Source: Trifolium pratense
Lineage: Eukaryota > Streptophyta > Magnoliopsida > Fabales > Fabaceae
Direction: 5' to 3'
Assembly: GCF_020283565.1 (NCBI RefSeq)
Contig: NC_060059.1
Coordinates: 1,247,501-1,311,500 of the forward strand
DNA length: 64,000 nt
Positions 34,374 through 45,437 of this stretch are shown piece by piece; position 1 is the stretch's first letter, and each line of letters opens with the position of its first letter. The notes under the pieces are model-generated. The model was given only the letters and a program-made list of their open reading frames with translations, did not search any database and was not told the DNA's origin. The position numbers were made by a program, and so were the translations under genes.

Positions 34374-34583
34374 GGTATTTGGACGGAGGAAGAACACAAG
34401 ATGTTCTCAACCAGGTTGATATTTATTGTTAAAGGTAAGTGGAAACAAATTTCTAAAGACTTTGTCAAAACTCGCACACCAACTCAAGTTGCAAGTCATG
34501 CTCAGGGACATTCTCTTCCCCGTTCGAACCAAAATCTCCGCCACGGCGGGAAACCTAGTGTCTTTGATCTTACCATCCATACG
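34374..34583 (+). pseudogene. MYB-related (SHAQKYF-type) exon, unit 2, open
   Basis: This is an intact frame through the exon (open 34362-34619) with WTEEEHKMFSTRLIFIVKG and TRTPTQVASHAQGHSLPRSN. No upstream exon on this strand is visible, so it is a gene fragment, not a full gene. The family's QKYF reads QGHS here. Confidence 0.8.
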
Positions 34584-35168
34584 GTAATATTTTTTTCTTG
34601 TTTTAATCTCATTGTTTAACGACTTTCTTTTATTTGTAAGAAAAAAGTTGTTAGAAATTAAGATTAAAAAAATAAATTACTGTCTAGATGGTAAGATCAA
34701 AGACACTAGGTTTTCTGCAGCGACGACGATTCTAATTCAGACGGAGGAGAGAATGGTTCTGAGCATGACTTGCAACCTAAGTTAGTGTGCGAGTTTTGAC
34801 AAAATTTCTAAAAAATTGTTTCGAGTTATCTTTACAAATCTTTCAACCTCAATTAAAAACATATTGTGTTCTTCCTCCCTCCAAATAACTTCATTAACCA
34901 AAACAAAAATATTGATAAACTGTCTTTTATTTATTAAATTTAATTATTAAAAACTACAATAGAAATTATTCTAGTGAAACAAGTCATATTTTAAATTTTA
35001 ATTATATTTCGACCAAACAAACATCAAAACCGGTGGGTTAACACAATATAAATATGACTTGTTTCACCCAATTAAAAAAAAAGGTTTTTAATTTGTAATA
35101 ATTAATTTTAATAAATAAATGACATTTTATTATTATTTTTTGTTATTAGTTTTGTTTTGGTTAATGAA

Positions 35169-35380
35169 GGTATTTGGACGGAGGAAGAACACAAGATGTT
35201 TTCAACCAGGTTGATATTTATTGTTAAAGGTAAGTGGAAATAAATTTCTAAAGACTTTGTCAAAACTCGCACACCAACTCAAGTTGCAAGTCATGCTCAG
35301 GGACATTCTCTTCCCCGTTCGAACCAAAATCTCCGCCACGGTGGGAAACCTAGTGTCTTTGATCTTACCATCCATACGGT
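35169..35380 (+). pseudogene. MYB-related (SHAQKYF-type) exon, unit 3, stop-containing
   Basis: Same exon as unit 2, but GKWK is followed by TAA (CAA in the sister units), breaking the DNA-binding domain. Confidence 0.8.
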
Positions 35381-35964
35381 AATATTTTTTTTCTTGTTTT
35401 AATCTCAGTGTTTAACGACTTTCTTTTATTTGTAAGAAAAAAGTTGTTAGAAATTAAGATTAAAAAAATAAATTACTGTCTAGATGGTAAGATCAAAGAC
35501 ACTAGGTTTTCCGCAGCGACGACGATTCTAATTCAGACGGAGGAGAGAATGGTTCTGAGCATGACTTGCAACCTAAGTTAGTGTGCGAGTTTTGACAAAA
35601 TTTCTAAAAAATTGTTTCGAGTTATCTTTACAAATCTTTCAACCTCAATTTAAAACATATTGTGTTCTTCCTCCCTCCAAATAACTTCATTAACCAAAAC
35701 AAAAATATTGATAAACTGTCTTTTATTTATTAAATTTAATTATTAAAAACTACAATACAAATTATTCTAGTGAAACAAGTCATATTTTAAATTTTAATTA
35801 TATTTCGACCAAACAAACATCAAAACCGGTGGGTTAACACAATATAAATATGACTTGTTTCACCCAATTAAAAAAAAAGGCTTTTAATTTGTAATAATTA
35901 ATTTTAATAAATAAATGACATTTTATTATTATTTTTTGTTATTAGTTTTGTTTTGGTTAATGAA

Positions 35965-36176
35965 GGTATTTGGACGGAGGAAGAACACAAGATGTTTTCA
36001 ACCAGGTTGATATTTATTGTTAAAGGTAAGTGGAAACAAATTTCTAAAGACTTTGTCAAAACTCGCACACCAACTCAAGTTGCAAGTTATGCTCAGAGAC
36101 ATTATCTTCCCCGTTCGAACCAAAATCTCCGCCACGGCGGGAAACCTAGTGTCTTTGATCTTACCATCCATACGGT
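35965..36176 (+). pseudogene. MYB-related (SHAQKYF-type) exon, unit 4, open
   Basis: Open frame 35953-36231 containing WTEEEHKMFSTRLIFIVKG and TPTQVASYAQRHYLPRSN. The SHAQ motif has changed to SYAQ. No start codon of its own exon 1 lies upstream. Confidence 0.8.
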
Positions 36177-36759
36177 AATTTTTTTTTTCTTGTTTTATTC
36201 TCAGTGTTTAACGACTTTCTTTTATTTGTAAGAAAAAAGTTGTTAGAAATTAAGATTAAAAAAAAAATTACTGTCTAGATGGTAAGATCAAAGACACTAG
36301 GTTTTCCGCAGCGACGACGATTCTAATTCAGACGGAGGAGAGAATGGTTCTGAGCATGACTTGCAACCTAAGTTAGTGTGCGAGTTTTGACAAAATTTCT
36401 AAAAAATTGTTTCGAGTTATCTTTACAAATCTTTCAACCTCAATTAAAAACATATTGTGTTCTTCCTCCCTCCAAATAACTTCATTAACCAAAACAAAAA
36501 TATTGATAAAGTGTCTTTTATTTATTAAATTTAATTATTAAAAACTACAATACAAATTATTCTAGTGAAACAAGTCATATTTTAAATTTTAATTATATTT
36601 TGAGCAAACAAACTTCAAAACCGGTGGGTTAACACAATATAAATATGACTTGTTTCACCCAATTAAAAAAAAAGGTTTTTAGTTTGTAATAATTAATTTT
36701 AATAAATAAATGACATTTTATTATTATTTTTTGTTATTAGTTTTGTTTTGGTTAATGAA

Positions 36760-36971
36760 GGTATTTGGACGGAGGAAGAACACAAGATGTTTTCAACCAG
36801 GTTGATATTTATTGTTAAAGGTAAGTGGTAACAAATTTCTAAAGACTTTGTCAAAACTCGCACACCAACTCAAGTTGCAAGTCATGCTCAGAGACATTAT
36901 CTTCCCCGTTCGAACCAAAATCTCCGCCACGGCGGGAAACCTAGTGTCTTTGATCTTACCATCCATACGGT
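36760..36971 (+). pseudogene. MYB-related (SHAQKYF-type) exon, unit 5, stop-containing
   Basis: Same exon with TGGTAA in place of TGGAAA (GKW then stop). Otherwise it keeps TPTQVASHAQRHYLPRS. Confidence 0.8.
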
Positions 36972-37472
36972 AATTTTTTTTTTCTTTTTTTAATCTCAGT
37001 GTTTAACGACTTTCTTTTATTTGTAAGAAAAAAGTTGTTAGAAATTAAGATTAAAAAATTTATTGTATAGATGGTAAGATCAAAGACACTAGGTTTTCCG
37101 CAGCGACGACGATTCTAATTCAGACGAAGGAGATAATGGTTCTGAGCATGACTTGCAACATAAGTTAGTGTGCGACTTTTGACAAAATCTCTAAAAAATT
37201 TCTTCGACTTATCTTTACAAATCTTTCAACCTTAGTTAAAAACATATTGTGTTCTTCCTCCCTCCAAATAACTTCATTAACCAAAACAAATATAGTAACA
37301 AAAATATTGATAAACTGTCTTTTATTTATAAAATTTAATTATTAAAAACTACAATATAAATTCTTCTAGTGAATCAAGTCATATTTTAAATTTTAATTAT
37401 ATTTCGACCAAACAAACATCAAAACTGGAGGATTAACACAAAATAAATAGACTATTAATTTTAATTAAGTAC

Positions 37473-37596
37473 CTCGTTTGTATTTGTGGGATCCTGCGGA
37501 GTCATGAACGACGTTGTCGAAACTGGCATCGGTGGAAGCGGAAACTTTGAGACGGAGGTTGTGGATATTGAGAGAGGTTGTTGTTTTCTCCTCCAT
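37473..37596 (-). pseudogene. Orphan first exon of the MYB-related gene, minus strand
   Basis: The minus strand from ATG at 37596 reads MEEKTTTSLNIHNLRLKVSA and continues to HDSAGSHKYKRG, ending CGAG|GTACTT at 37473, a plausible donor with phase one. That phase fits the MYB exon beginning GT-ATT-TGG, giving KRGIWTEEEH, the usual order in SHAQKYF MYBs. But the exons following on this strand are the degenerate reverse arms (stop codons, for example after SKVAH), while the well-kept exons lie on the other strand. The parent gene is therefore broken. The match between this exon and the array is inferred from splice phase and family pattern. Confidence 0.55.
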
Positions 37597-39091
37597 CGTT
37601 GCATCTTTGAGAGATGTAACATGTTCGAGACATCTTCACTTTCTCACAAAGTATAAGAAAAATAATAATACACAATGAATTATTGTAAGGAACATAATAT
37701 AGAGAGACTATATATTTATATGTGCGGCAAACAGAAGAGATTGGATGGAAGATTTTTTTACAAAATATCCTATATTATTTTTAAAATTAATATACCAACG
37801 TACGAAAGAGAGAGAAAGATTATTTGGTGATTGACAAATTTTATTTGAAAAAAAAAAAAATAATGAGCAAATATTTGATTTTTTTTTATGAACATTCTAA
37901 TACACATCATATTTAGATATGCATGATATATTTGATAAGAAAATAATGATCAGATTTGATTTTTTTATTTATTTATAAACAATCTAATACATATCTAATA
38001 CACATCATATTTGGATATGTATGTTTATATTTTAAAAGAAAATAATGAGCATATTTGATTATTTTTGTTTTTTGTTATATAAAGAGGGCTTCTTGCTTAT
38101 TATTACTAGATAATAAATAGCTAATATATTATTTATAGAAAAACCAATTTGTTGATATATATGCATTATATGTTTCCCAACTACTACGAATTTTTTTTTT
38201 TTTTTTTGGTTACAACTACTACGAATTTTTTTATTAGTGAAAGCAAACAACATGAGCGATTGATGATTATGCAAGGATTTGATTCAACTTTTTATGATTT
38301 GCATACTCATATCTCTATGCATGAAATGATGCAACATTCCATATTAGCCCATAAAAATAATGGATCATGATACTTATTTTCTTTATTCTTTATTTATTTA
38401 TTTTAATTTAATAGGAGTCTATTCAAGTATATTTGAAACATTATTTAATTCCACTTTCTTCTTTTTCTTTATTTCTACTAATTTAATTCAACTTCTTTGT
38501 TCCCCAAAAAATTCACTTCTTTTTTTGTTTATTAAATTATAGTATTCACTTAATTATATTAAAAAAAGATAAACAAATAATTAATAGTATAAAAAACAAC
38601 AACTTAGGTCAAATATAGAAAGCATCTCATTAAAAAAAATCTAAAAAGGTAAAAAAACCTTACCAAAATATTTATTCTGCTGTAAAAAAATGAAGTATTT
38701 GTATTATTCTGTTCTATTCTAACATCCTTAGCCGTATAACCAGAAAAAAATAATTATGATCAAAATGAATCACCACTCCCAATTGAAGTGTTTTTTTTTT
38801 TTTTTTTTTTACAGTACAAACTCAAGAGTTATACCTACAAAAATGTCTAAAAATAATAATTTCATTCCAGCTTGAACTAATTTTCGAATTATGAAATTTA
38901 CTCAATTAGAATTTCTCCTGAAAAAGTCTTCATTGTGGTGGAATTGTGTTCTCTTTGATCTAAACAAAGACATTACAACAACTATTCAACTATTTCTGAA
39001 TGTAAATTTTACAAGGTAGGGAATCTCACATTCCAACAGAATGATTGAGTAACAAAATTTAACCAATGCTTAGCAGATACATTTGAATGAG
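37597..39091. other. Intergenic region between the MYB array and EAPP
   Basis: A/T-rich, with CATCATATTTAGATATGCAT-type short repeats (about 37905-38060) and the tail-only insertion at 38178. No gene is supported. Confidence 0.55.
38178..38232 (-). mobile_element. Tail-only insertion (15 nt poly-T) with ~20-bp direct repeats and an empty site at 33200
   Basis: CAACTACTACGAA plus T7 at 38178-38197 recurs at 38213-38232. The insert is a T run plus GGTTA. The related site near 33206-33220 lacks the insert and the second copy. Confidence 0.7.
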
Positions 39092-41099
39092 TCAGGATTC
39101 ACTAGGGAGAACATTGAAGAAATGATAAACCTCATCTTCATCAAAGACACCTACCTCTGTCGAACAAACAGCGCAACAGACTTGCTTTAATGTTTCATTA
39201 CTAGTTGAAATTGCATCACTCCCGTCAAATTCTTCGTTCCTTCTATTTCTTTTTCTTGATCTTGATTTTGAGCTACTTTGCATCGGAACTTGTTTATCCT
39301 CAATCTTGCAGTTTGTAACAAATATTGCTCTATACTGGGTCAAATATTTCTCATGCCTGCAAGACACTAATGAAGTCACAACCCACAACATGGTTACTAG
39401 TATGCTTATAAAATATGGTTATAGTAGTACAAATTCCCATGACCAAAATCAGCATTTATGTATTTTATGTGAAATTTTTGTTTTCTGACAAGGCTAAGAA
39501 CAAATAATACGACAAAAAAACCTATCATAGACTTCTAAAGTACTCGTGGAATATTAAAAACAAATTCAGTTGTTTCAACTCCAATTGTCAGATCTGTACT
39601 TTAGTTAGGAAAACTGTTTCTTTTAAAAAAAAGGTCGAACCGTTGTTTCATAATGCTAGGAAATGAATCTTTGATCAAAGGCTTTGCTCCCTGAGCAATG
39701 TTCACTCCTCGCAGATCTTATGTGATCTGGGAATGCACAATTTTTGTGTGTGCAAGTCTGGAGTATGACCTTAAAATTAAATGAAGTCGATCCTGAACAA
39801 CAGAATATGAAGTTGAGACACAATTTTCATTGACAATAGCCAAAATCTTTTCAGGAGGAACTTCCATTGTTTTAAAGATGGAAAATATTTAGTTTCTTTA
39901 ACAATACTTGGACAAAACAGATGGATATACGGAATCAGGAAACTTGAACAACAAGCAGTTAATAAGTTAGCCAGCAATTGGTACGCAAGTAGAATGGAAC
40001 TTAACAACACGTTTTGTTATGTTCTCTTTGTTCCAACTTTGATTCTTAAGGTACTCCAAGATATCAAGATACTATACTATAAGATATTTTCACATATAAT
40101 CTAATAACAAGCACAAGCGAAGCAACCTAATACTGTTCAGACCGAAAATAAAATAATTGGATTATTAAATCTACCAATTTAGAATTCCTACACAAAATAA
40201 AAATGTTAATTTCAAGTGTGTGCAATAGACATAAACATATCTAGCGATATTAGTTCTCGCGACTCATAAGAACAATTAATGTTGACCATAAAACCATATA
40301 TGGATGGTCAAGATTAATTGTCCTCGCGTTTTCATGTTTGCACTTAATATGCTCACTCTGTCCCGATACACACAGAGAGCGGGCTTAGCTAATCAATAAT
40401 ATGTGTGTATGAATGCATGCAAAATCGCACAAAATACATAAGTTTGCATATACCTTTGACATTCTAGGCAGAGCGTGGTGAAGCAAGCAGGGCAGCAAAG
40501 AACCGCATCAGAGTCACTTCCATGTCTTTTTTTATGAATCCATTTTTCATCCTTATCATCAAGTTCAGGATCATAAAACTCCGGTTTGGTTGAATAGTCA
40601 ATCTCCTCATCATCAGAAACTAATATTTATATCAAATAAACAAAAATTAGATGGTTAATACAATACAAGCAATGCTGGTAGCTTATAGAACATAATTTTA
40701 TAAGCTAATTTTGTAAAACCTAAGGGCTCGTTTGGATTAGCTTACTTTTGGAATTATGCAAAACAGCTTATGCAAATAAATAAGCTTTCAATGGCGAGAA
40801 CTTATGAATTAACATAAAAAATTATTTATTTGCATAGACTATTTTCATAAGCTCACAAATAAGTCAATCCAAACGGCCCGGCCCCAATGGCATTGAAATT
40901 GAGGGTTTGCACTAAACTAATAGAGAATTAAGCTAAACTATTGATTGCATTGCAGATTATAGGATTCCAAGTATCTTACATTTAACGATTTGTTACCACA
41001 AAAACTATTTATTTAACTACTAAAAAAAAAACGATGATGAGGTTGGTTACCAGTTTGTTGTGAATTGGTGGGTGATTTGGCCGCATCTCCTTCTTCCAT
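39092..41099 (-). CDS. E2F-associated phosphoprotein (EAPP) homologue
   Basis: EAPP is a small nuclear protein first described in animals as an E2F-binding factor; its plant role is not settled. Three exons, 41099-41051, 40619-40454 and 39356-39092, join in frame to 159 residues. The acidic N-terminal part (VSDDEEIDYSTKPEFYDPEL) leads to the core family signature KRHGSDSDAVLCCPACFTTL, CLECQRHEKYLTQYRAIFV, with CxxC pairs that probably bind zinc. After a Ser/Arg/Lys-rich linker (SSSKSRSRKRNRRNEEFDGS) comes a second CxxC, QVCCAVCSTEVGVFDEDEVY, and the end HFFNVLPSES. Splice phases agree throughout. The start is the first ATG of a short first exon, with a CT-rich leader upstream. The family match comes from memory of its cysteine pattern. 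Confidence 0.88.
40734..40879. mobile_element. Short Tourist-like inverted repeat in EAPP intron 1
   Basis: The left end GGGCTCGTTTGGATT, preceded by TAA, is matched by an inverted GGGCCGTTTGGATT on the right. Internal TATGCAAATAAATAAGC and TTATTTGCATAGACTATT fold together. The right-hand target duplication is not clear. Confidence 0.55.
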
Positions 41100-42933
41100 C
41101 TTTCTCTCTCGCAAGCTTTCTCTCTCTAACCTCTACACTAAAGAGAGAGAGAGAGAGTATAAAAAATTGAACCTTACACCAAAAAATAATTGAAAATTGA
41201 GAGAGTAGGGGATTTGTTTTAATTTTAAAAAATATTTTTGGTCGAAAAAGTAAAGGAATTTTTGAGTCGGTGATTTATGGAACCTTTGAGCTTTGTAGCA
41301 CAAATGTTATGGGCTGAAGAATTATTGGGCCTGCTATCAATAAGCACTTGGAAGATTTCTCTCTCCATCTCCGTGATTCTTTTTCACCTCTCACTTTTTC
41401 ATATTTACCCTTGAATAAAAACTTCGAAACGTGTTTTCCGAATTTTTTTCCGTTGACAAAAACTTTGGAATGTATTTTCCAAAATTTTCCCAAATTTAAA
41501 CTAGAAAAATTTTGGAAAACGCATTCCAAAGTTTTTAAATAAAGGAAAAAAAGAATCATTGGGGTAGAAAAGAAACACGAGGGTGGGAAGAGAAAAATTC
41601 AAGCGCACTTGTTTGAGAAAAAATATGTTTCGCGTCTCTGTAACTTTAACAACTATTTTAGTTAATTTTTCAATAGGTCATACGGTGAAACTCACAATGC
41701 AAAGAAGTGAAAAATTGCATGTTCAAACAAATGCCCTAGCATATTAGGGATCTAGTTCCTCTTCAGTCTATTCTCTCTCGGGATCTCAACTGTTTATCTT
41801 TATTTTCAAAACTGTTTCTTTTAATTAATTTATGATCCGGAGGCTTGGATACTTCGGTGACTTTAACTTTATCATATTATTTGTTGTAGGCATTTTGCCG
41901 TTGTATGCTATTAACTCGGATGCTGTGAGTTTTGTTTGCAGATTCATCATTTATGTTTTTAGCGATGTTGATTATGTGGTTGTATTTGATGTAATCTATC
42001 AATTTGAATGAATGAATATCATATTGTTATTGTCAAAAAAAACATAAGAGATGACTGAATACATTAGGCAGGAGAAGATCCAATTCCGCATATTAATTGT
42101 TGCTGCAACTTGTTACTATTCAATCTTCTATCTATTCGAAGTCACGTAATATTTCGAGGGTATAAGGTTGACTTGATAGCTGTATAGAGATACAAATAAG
42201 TTTTATTAAACTAACTAGCGAAACTCCGCATCCTTTTCATGTGAGTCCGATATCAAGTTTTGGTGGAACTCACTTTTTTTTAATACAAAAGTTTAAATAA
42301 GTTTCTTCACGAGACTCATCTCGTCATAAACAAAGCAGATCTCAAGACTCAATGAACACTAACAAAAGTACTTATATATCTCACCCACCAAAGTTGAACT
42401 CATAATCTTGCATGAGTCAACTTTCATTAGTGATTCACACAAAATTTTAATCATTGTGTCTGTTAATTTGTTGGTATTATATATGCATTTTATACATTGA
42501 TTTTGGAGATTAATAAATCGGAGTCTCTTTTTTATGTTTTAAAAATATTAGATTTAAAATCATGTAAAAAAAAATGATTTATTACTTGTTTAGAGTTTAT
42601 TTAAATCAGAAATTTATTATTATTAGCGGTCAACTTTAGCAATTAGGACAAAATCACAAGTATTATTGGTATTTGGTACATTAGCCTCATTTTAATTCAT
42701 TATAAAGTATTATCAACAAATTATTATTGGCAAGTCAACACTTAAATTTCCAACTACTTCTAAGTTCCATGTGGATCCAGGTTATAGATTAAAATCAAAT
42801 TTTAGGCACAGTTGTTTCCGAAAAATTATACTTGGAATTGGAATAGCAATTGTGATTCAAGTACAGCAATCTTCTAAATTCAAGAAAGCCACCCAATCTT
42901 CTATATAGTCTTCAATCTGTTTTACTCTTAATA
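41100..42933. other. Intergenic region upstream of EAPP
   Basis: Contains a GA microsatellite just upstream of the EAPP start (about 41141-41157), the foldback at 41457 and A/T-rich DNA. No gene is supported. Confidence 0.55.
41457..41541. repeat. Short foldback (about 33-nt arms)
   Basis: AAAAACTTTGGAATG...TTTTCC on the left pairs with GGAAAACGCATTCCAAAG on the right around a ~16-nt loop. It lies about 360 bp upstream of EAPP on its promoter side. Function unknown. Confidence 0.6.
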
Positions 42934-43400
42934 TCAAGTTAATGATAACTCTGACATATAGGAAACTGAGAGTGTAAAAGCCACCCAAAATGGCACAATC
43001 ATTGTATAAGTATAAGGTGCAGCTGATTTGTAACACCTTGAGAATAGGTAGTGGAGAAACTTTATTGCCAGAATGAGGAAGCCATTGAGAATTGTTTGTG
43101 GCATTATGCTGAGTGAATTTTCTGCACAATCAGACATAAAGATATAAGCATGGCATATTTGTTGAATAAAAGATGAGTAACTTCTTTTGCAGCTTATAGC
43201 ATAAGGGCTTATGTATAAGCTATTTCCATAACAAAAGATAAAATAAAGTCGAATTGTACAAGGTTAAACTCACCAATACTGTCAAAGAGATTGTAATCAT
43301 TCTCTGCTTTCAAATTCCTTGGAGTTCCACAAATGCATGAGCTGAAAATGGCACCTGTAAAAAGCCCTGAAAGGGCATAAAAGCAAACAACTTTGTTCAT
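42934..43400 (-). CDS. Possible small two-exon gene for a secreted or membrane peptide (uncertain)
   Basis: I do not recognise a family. On the minus strand a frame opens at 43400 with MNKVVCFYALSGLFTGAIFS, which looks like a signal peptide, and continues SCICGTPRNLKAENDYNLFD to a possible donor ATTG|GTGAG at 43274. A possible acceptor GTGCAG at 43132 leads to a second exon, ENSLSIMPQTILNGFLILAI onward, ending at 42934 (about 105 residues in all). A TATATATT box near 43488-43495 stands about 90 bp upstream of the ATG, a sensible distance. Against it, the second exon is hydrophobic in one frame and polar (NNSQWLPHSGNKVSPLP) in another, so the true reading is unclear. It may not be a gene. Confidence 0.25.
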
Positions 43401-45420
43401 GTTTAGTTTTAAGGTTTTTCCTATTCCTGTTGACTGTTTGTTTGTTCCTGGGACTGGGGTATTCTTGACCATACACTTACTGGGAAAATATATAAAAAGA
43501 GCACAACTCACTCACTTCTGTGCTTTCAAGGATTTGAGAATGCCCATTATATTGGATTCTCAAAGTCACAAACCTTGTAGAGCACTCTCAAAATTAGGAA
43601 TGGTTCGTTGATTATTTCAACCAAGCTTAAAATAAAAGTAGATCCACCTGTCCAATATTGTGGAACAAGTCAACTTGGGTATTGATGCGTTTGTTTCCCT
43701 ATTCCTTGCAGGGCACGGTATAACTCACAAGAATGCTGCAATAAAGTAGGCAACATTGTGTCAAACAAACCGCGATGAAGGATTTTCGAAGTGAGAGGAG
43801 GATTTTTCTTATATCTTTCTTTCTAAATTGATGAAAGCTATAAATTGTTTCTAAAAATAAATTAAGTGTGATTGAAATGTTAATTATGTACCATGTTATT
43901 CTCAATTGTATACTATCAAATTGACAAAATGAAAATCCTCCAATGTCCTCTAGCCAAACATCACACACCTCTTTTCTAGGTGTTATTCTTTCTTTGCTCT
44001 CCGCTCTACAAACCTTTCTCACATCCTTTCTTGCTCTTCTCCTCACCCCACGTATATAAGTTCAGGATAGTGGATGTAACATCCACAAGTGTGTCAAAAT
44101 GCCGAGCTCAAGTGTTGCAATATTTTCTCTAGGTACAAATTTCATTGAGTTTGTGCGAGGCTTATCGATATTGACTTCTCCTTTCACCATAACATTACAT
44201 AAAAGAGAATAAGTTTTTAAAGCTAAACACTATTATTGGTCTGAAAGGAAAGTATTAAGCCTCTTATATGTTATATATGAGGTGATTAAACTCAATTAAA
44301 GCGCAAGGAAATCAAAATAAAAAGGAAATCGAAATAGAACGAGGTAACATAAAAGCTTTGCTTCATTCATGTTCTTACAATTAAGATTGTGAAGTAACAA
44401 CAAATAACAAGTAACAAATGTAAATTGCAATTCCGTGCAATGAGCAATAATACTGTGACCTACTTTTGTTGTTAGAATTCCAAGTGATTTCTAAATATTG
44501 ATCTTCCATAGGTCATATAAAACACTTCCCCACCTTAGAAGTCACTTTTTGACATATCCCCTTGTCAATTTTTATTTTATAAGTCATACTCATCGTCCTG
44601 CAATGAAAGTGGTTGGAGCACTAGGGAGATGGGTCATTATAAGAATGGAACAGTAAATTTAAACCCATAAATCAAAAGAGGAAACTAAAACAAAGAAGCA
44701 TGCCCTTAATGTATGGCTCTTTGGTTGCATACACCAGTTTGCCGTCATACATGCTGCTCTCCATCCCCTGCTACAATTCCCATTTTCTTGATCCTTGCTG
44801 ACGAGATGCAGGTCTGCGCTATACCAATTTTTACTAGCCAAACAGAAACCAAGAAAGAAGAAAAATAATAATTAGATACATAGAAAAAGAGATTGAGAAA
44901 ACCGACACTTCCAATATCTTCCTTGCAGTGTAGTGTAGAGGTTCTGGCAGCATACCTCCAGAGTCACACCTCTTGAAATATAAACCCAAAACTGTCCAAG
45001 TTTCAGGTGATTAATCCCAACTGCGGATTCTTAATTACTATACTACCGATATTTCAACGTACAGATCATGACTAGTTCAACGTTGCAAAAAAAGAAGAGA
45101 GCAGATAAAGGATAACAAAATCAACATTGGACAATTGGCGAATATGATGATCTGTACACACAATAAAAAAAGCCAAAAGTTGCTATCAACACTGGATAGC
45201 AGCACCTAAAATCTCGATAATTGTATACTGCCACAAAATACCATACTCCAACTAATACTCCAACTAACAACTAAATGGTAAAAAAAGACCTTTGATTGAA
45301 CAAAGTAACTGGCCGCAGATGATAGTATCCTTACAAACTTCTATAAACATCAAAATTATAAAAATGCAAGTAATCTATTCACGAACACCCCGAGCTGCAA
45401 AAGATAGTCCCCAGTTTTAA
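43401..45420. other. Region between the candidate peptide gene and the RING gene; no supported gene
   Basis: A 115-codon frame at 43699-44046 (MRRRARKDVRKVCRAESKER at its start) has a TATATACG box upstream but no domain I recognise. The 60-codon frame at 44659-44841 is likewise unassigned. Both could be parts of untranslated transcripts. Confidence 0.4.
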
Positions 45421-45437
45421 ACACCAAATAATTCCTG

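Larger units (their letters stand above)
33451..37440. repeat. Array of five ~796-bp foldback units derived from a SHAQKYF-type MYB exon
   Basis: Units begin at about 33451, 34253, 35050, 35846 and 36641 (spacings 802, 797, 796, 795). Each has a forward arm carrying the end of an intron and a MYB exon, a ~100-bp spacer that is itself palindromic, and a reverse arm that is a diverged inverted copy of the forward arm, ending GTGAAACAAGTCA to mirror the opening TGACTTGTTTCAC. Arms are ~330 bp each and pair over most of their length (about 80 percent by eye). The forward exon encodes GIWTEEEHKMF, GKWKQISKDFVKTRTPTQVA and SHAQRH, the single-repeat MYB signature, with PSVFDLTI after it. Units 2 and 4 are open; units 1, 3 and 5 carry in-frame stops. 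Confidence 0.9.

Noticed and set aside
33598..36231. Calling units 2 and 4 functional MYB genes
   Set aside because: They are single internal exons without an upstream exon on that strand, the SHAQKYF motif is altered (QGHS, QRHY, SYAQ), and their sister copies carry stops.
33451..37440. A CRISPR-like or satellite reading of the five regular repeats
   Set aside because: Units are ~796 bp, contain recognisable MYB exon sequence and splice signals, and are foldbacks; nothing resembles short repeats with unique spacers, and the host is a plant.
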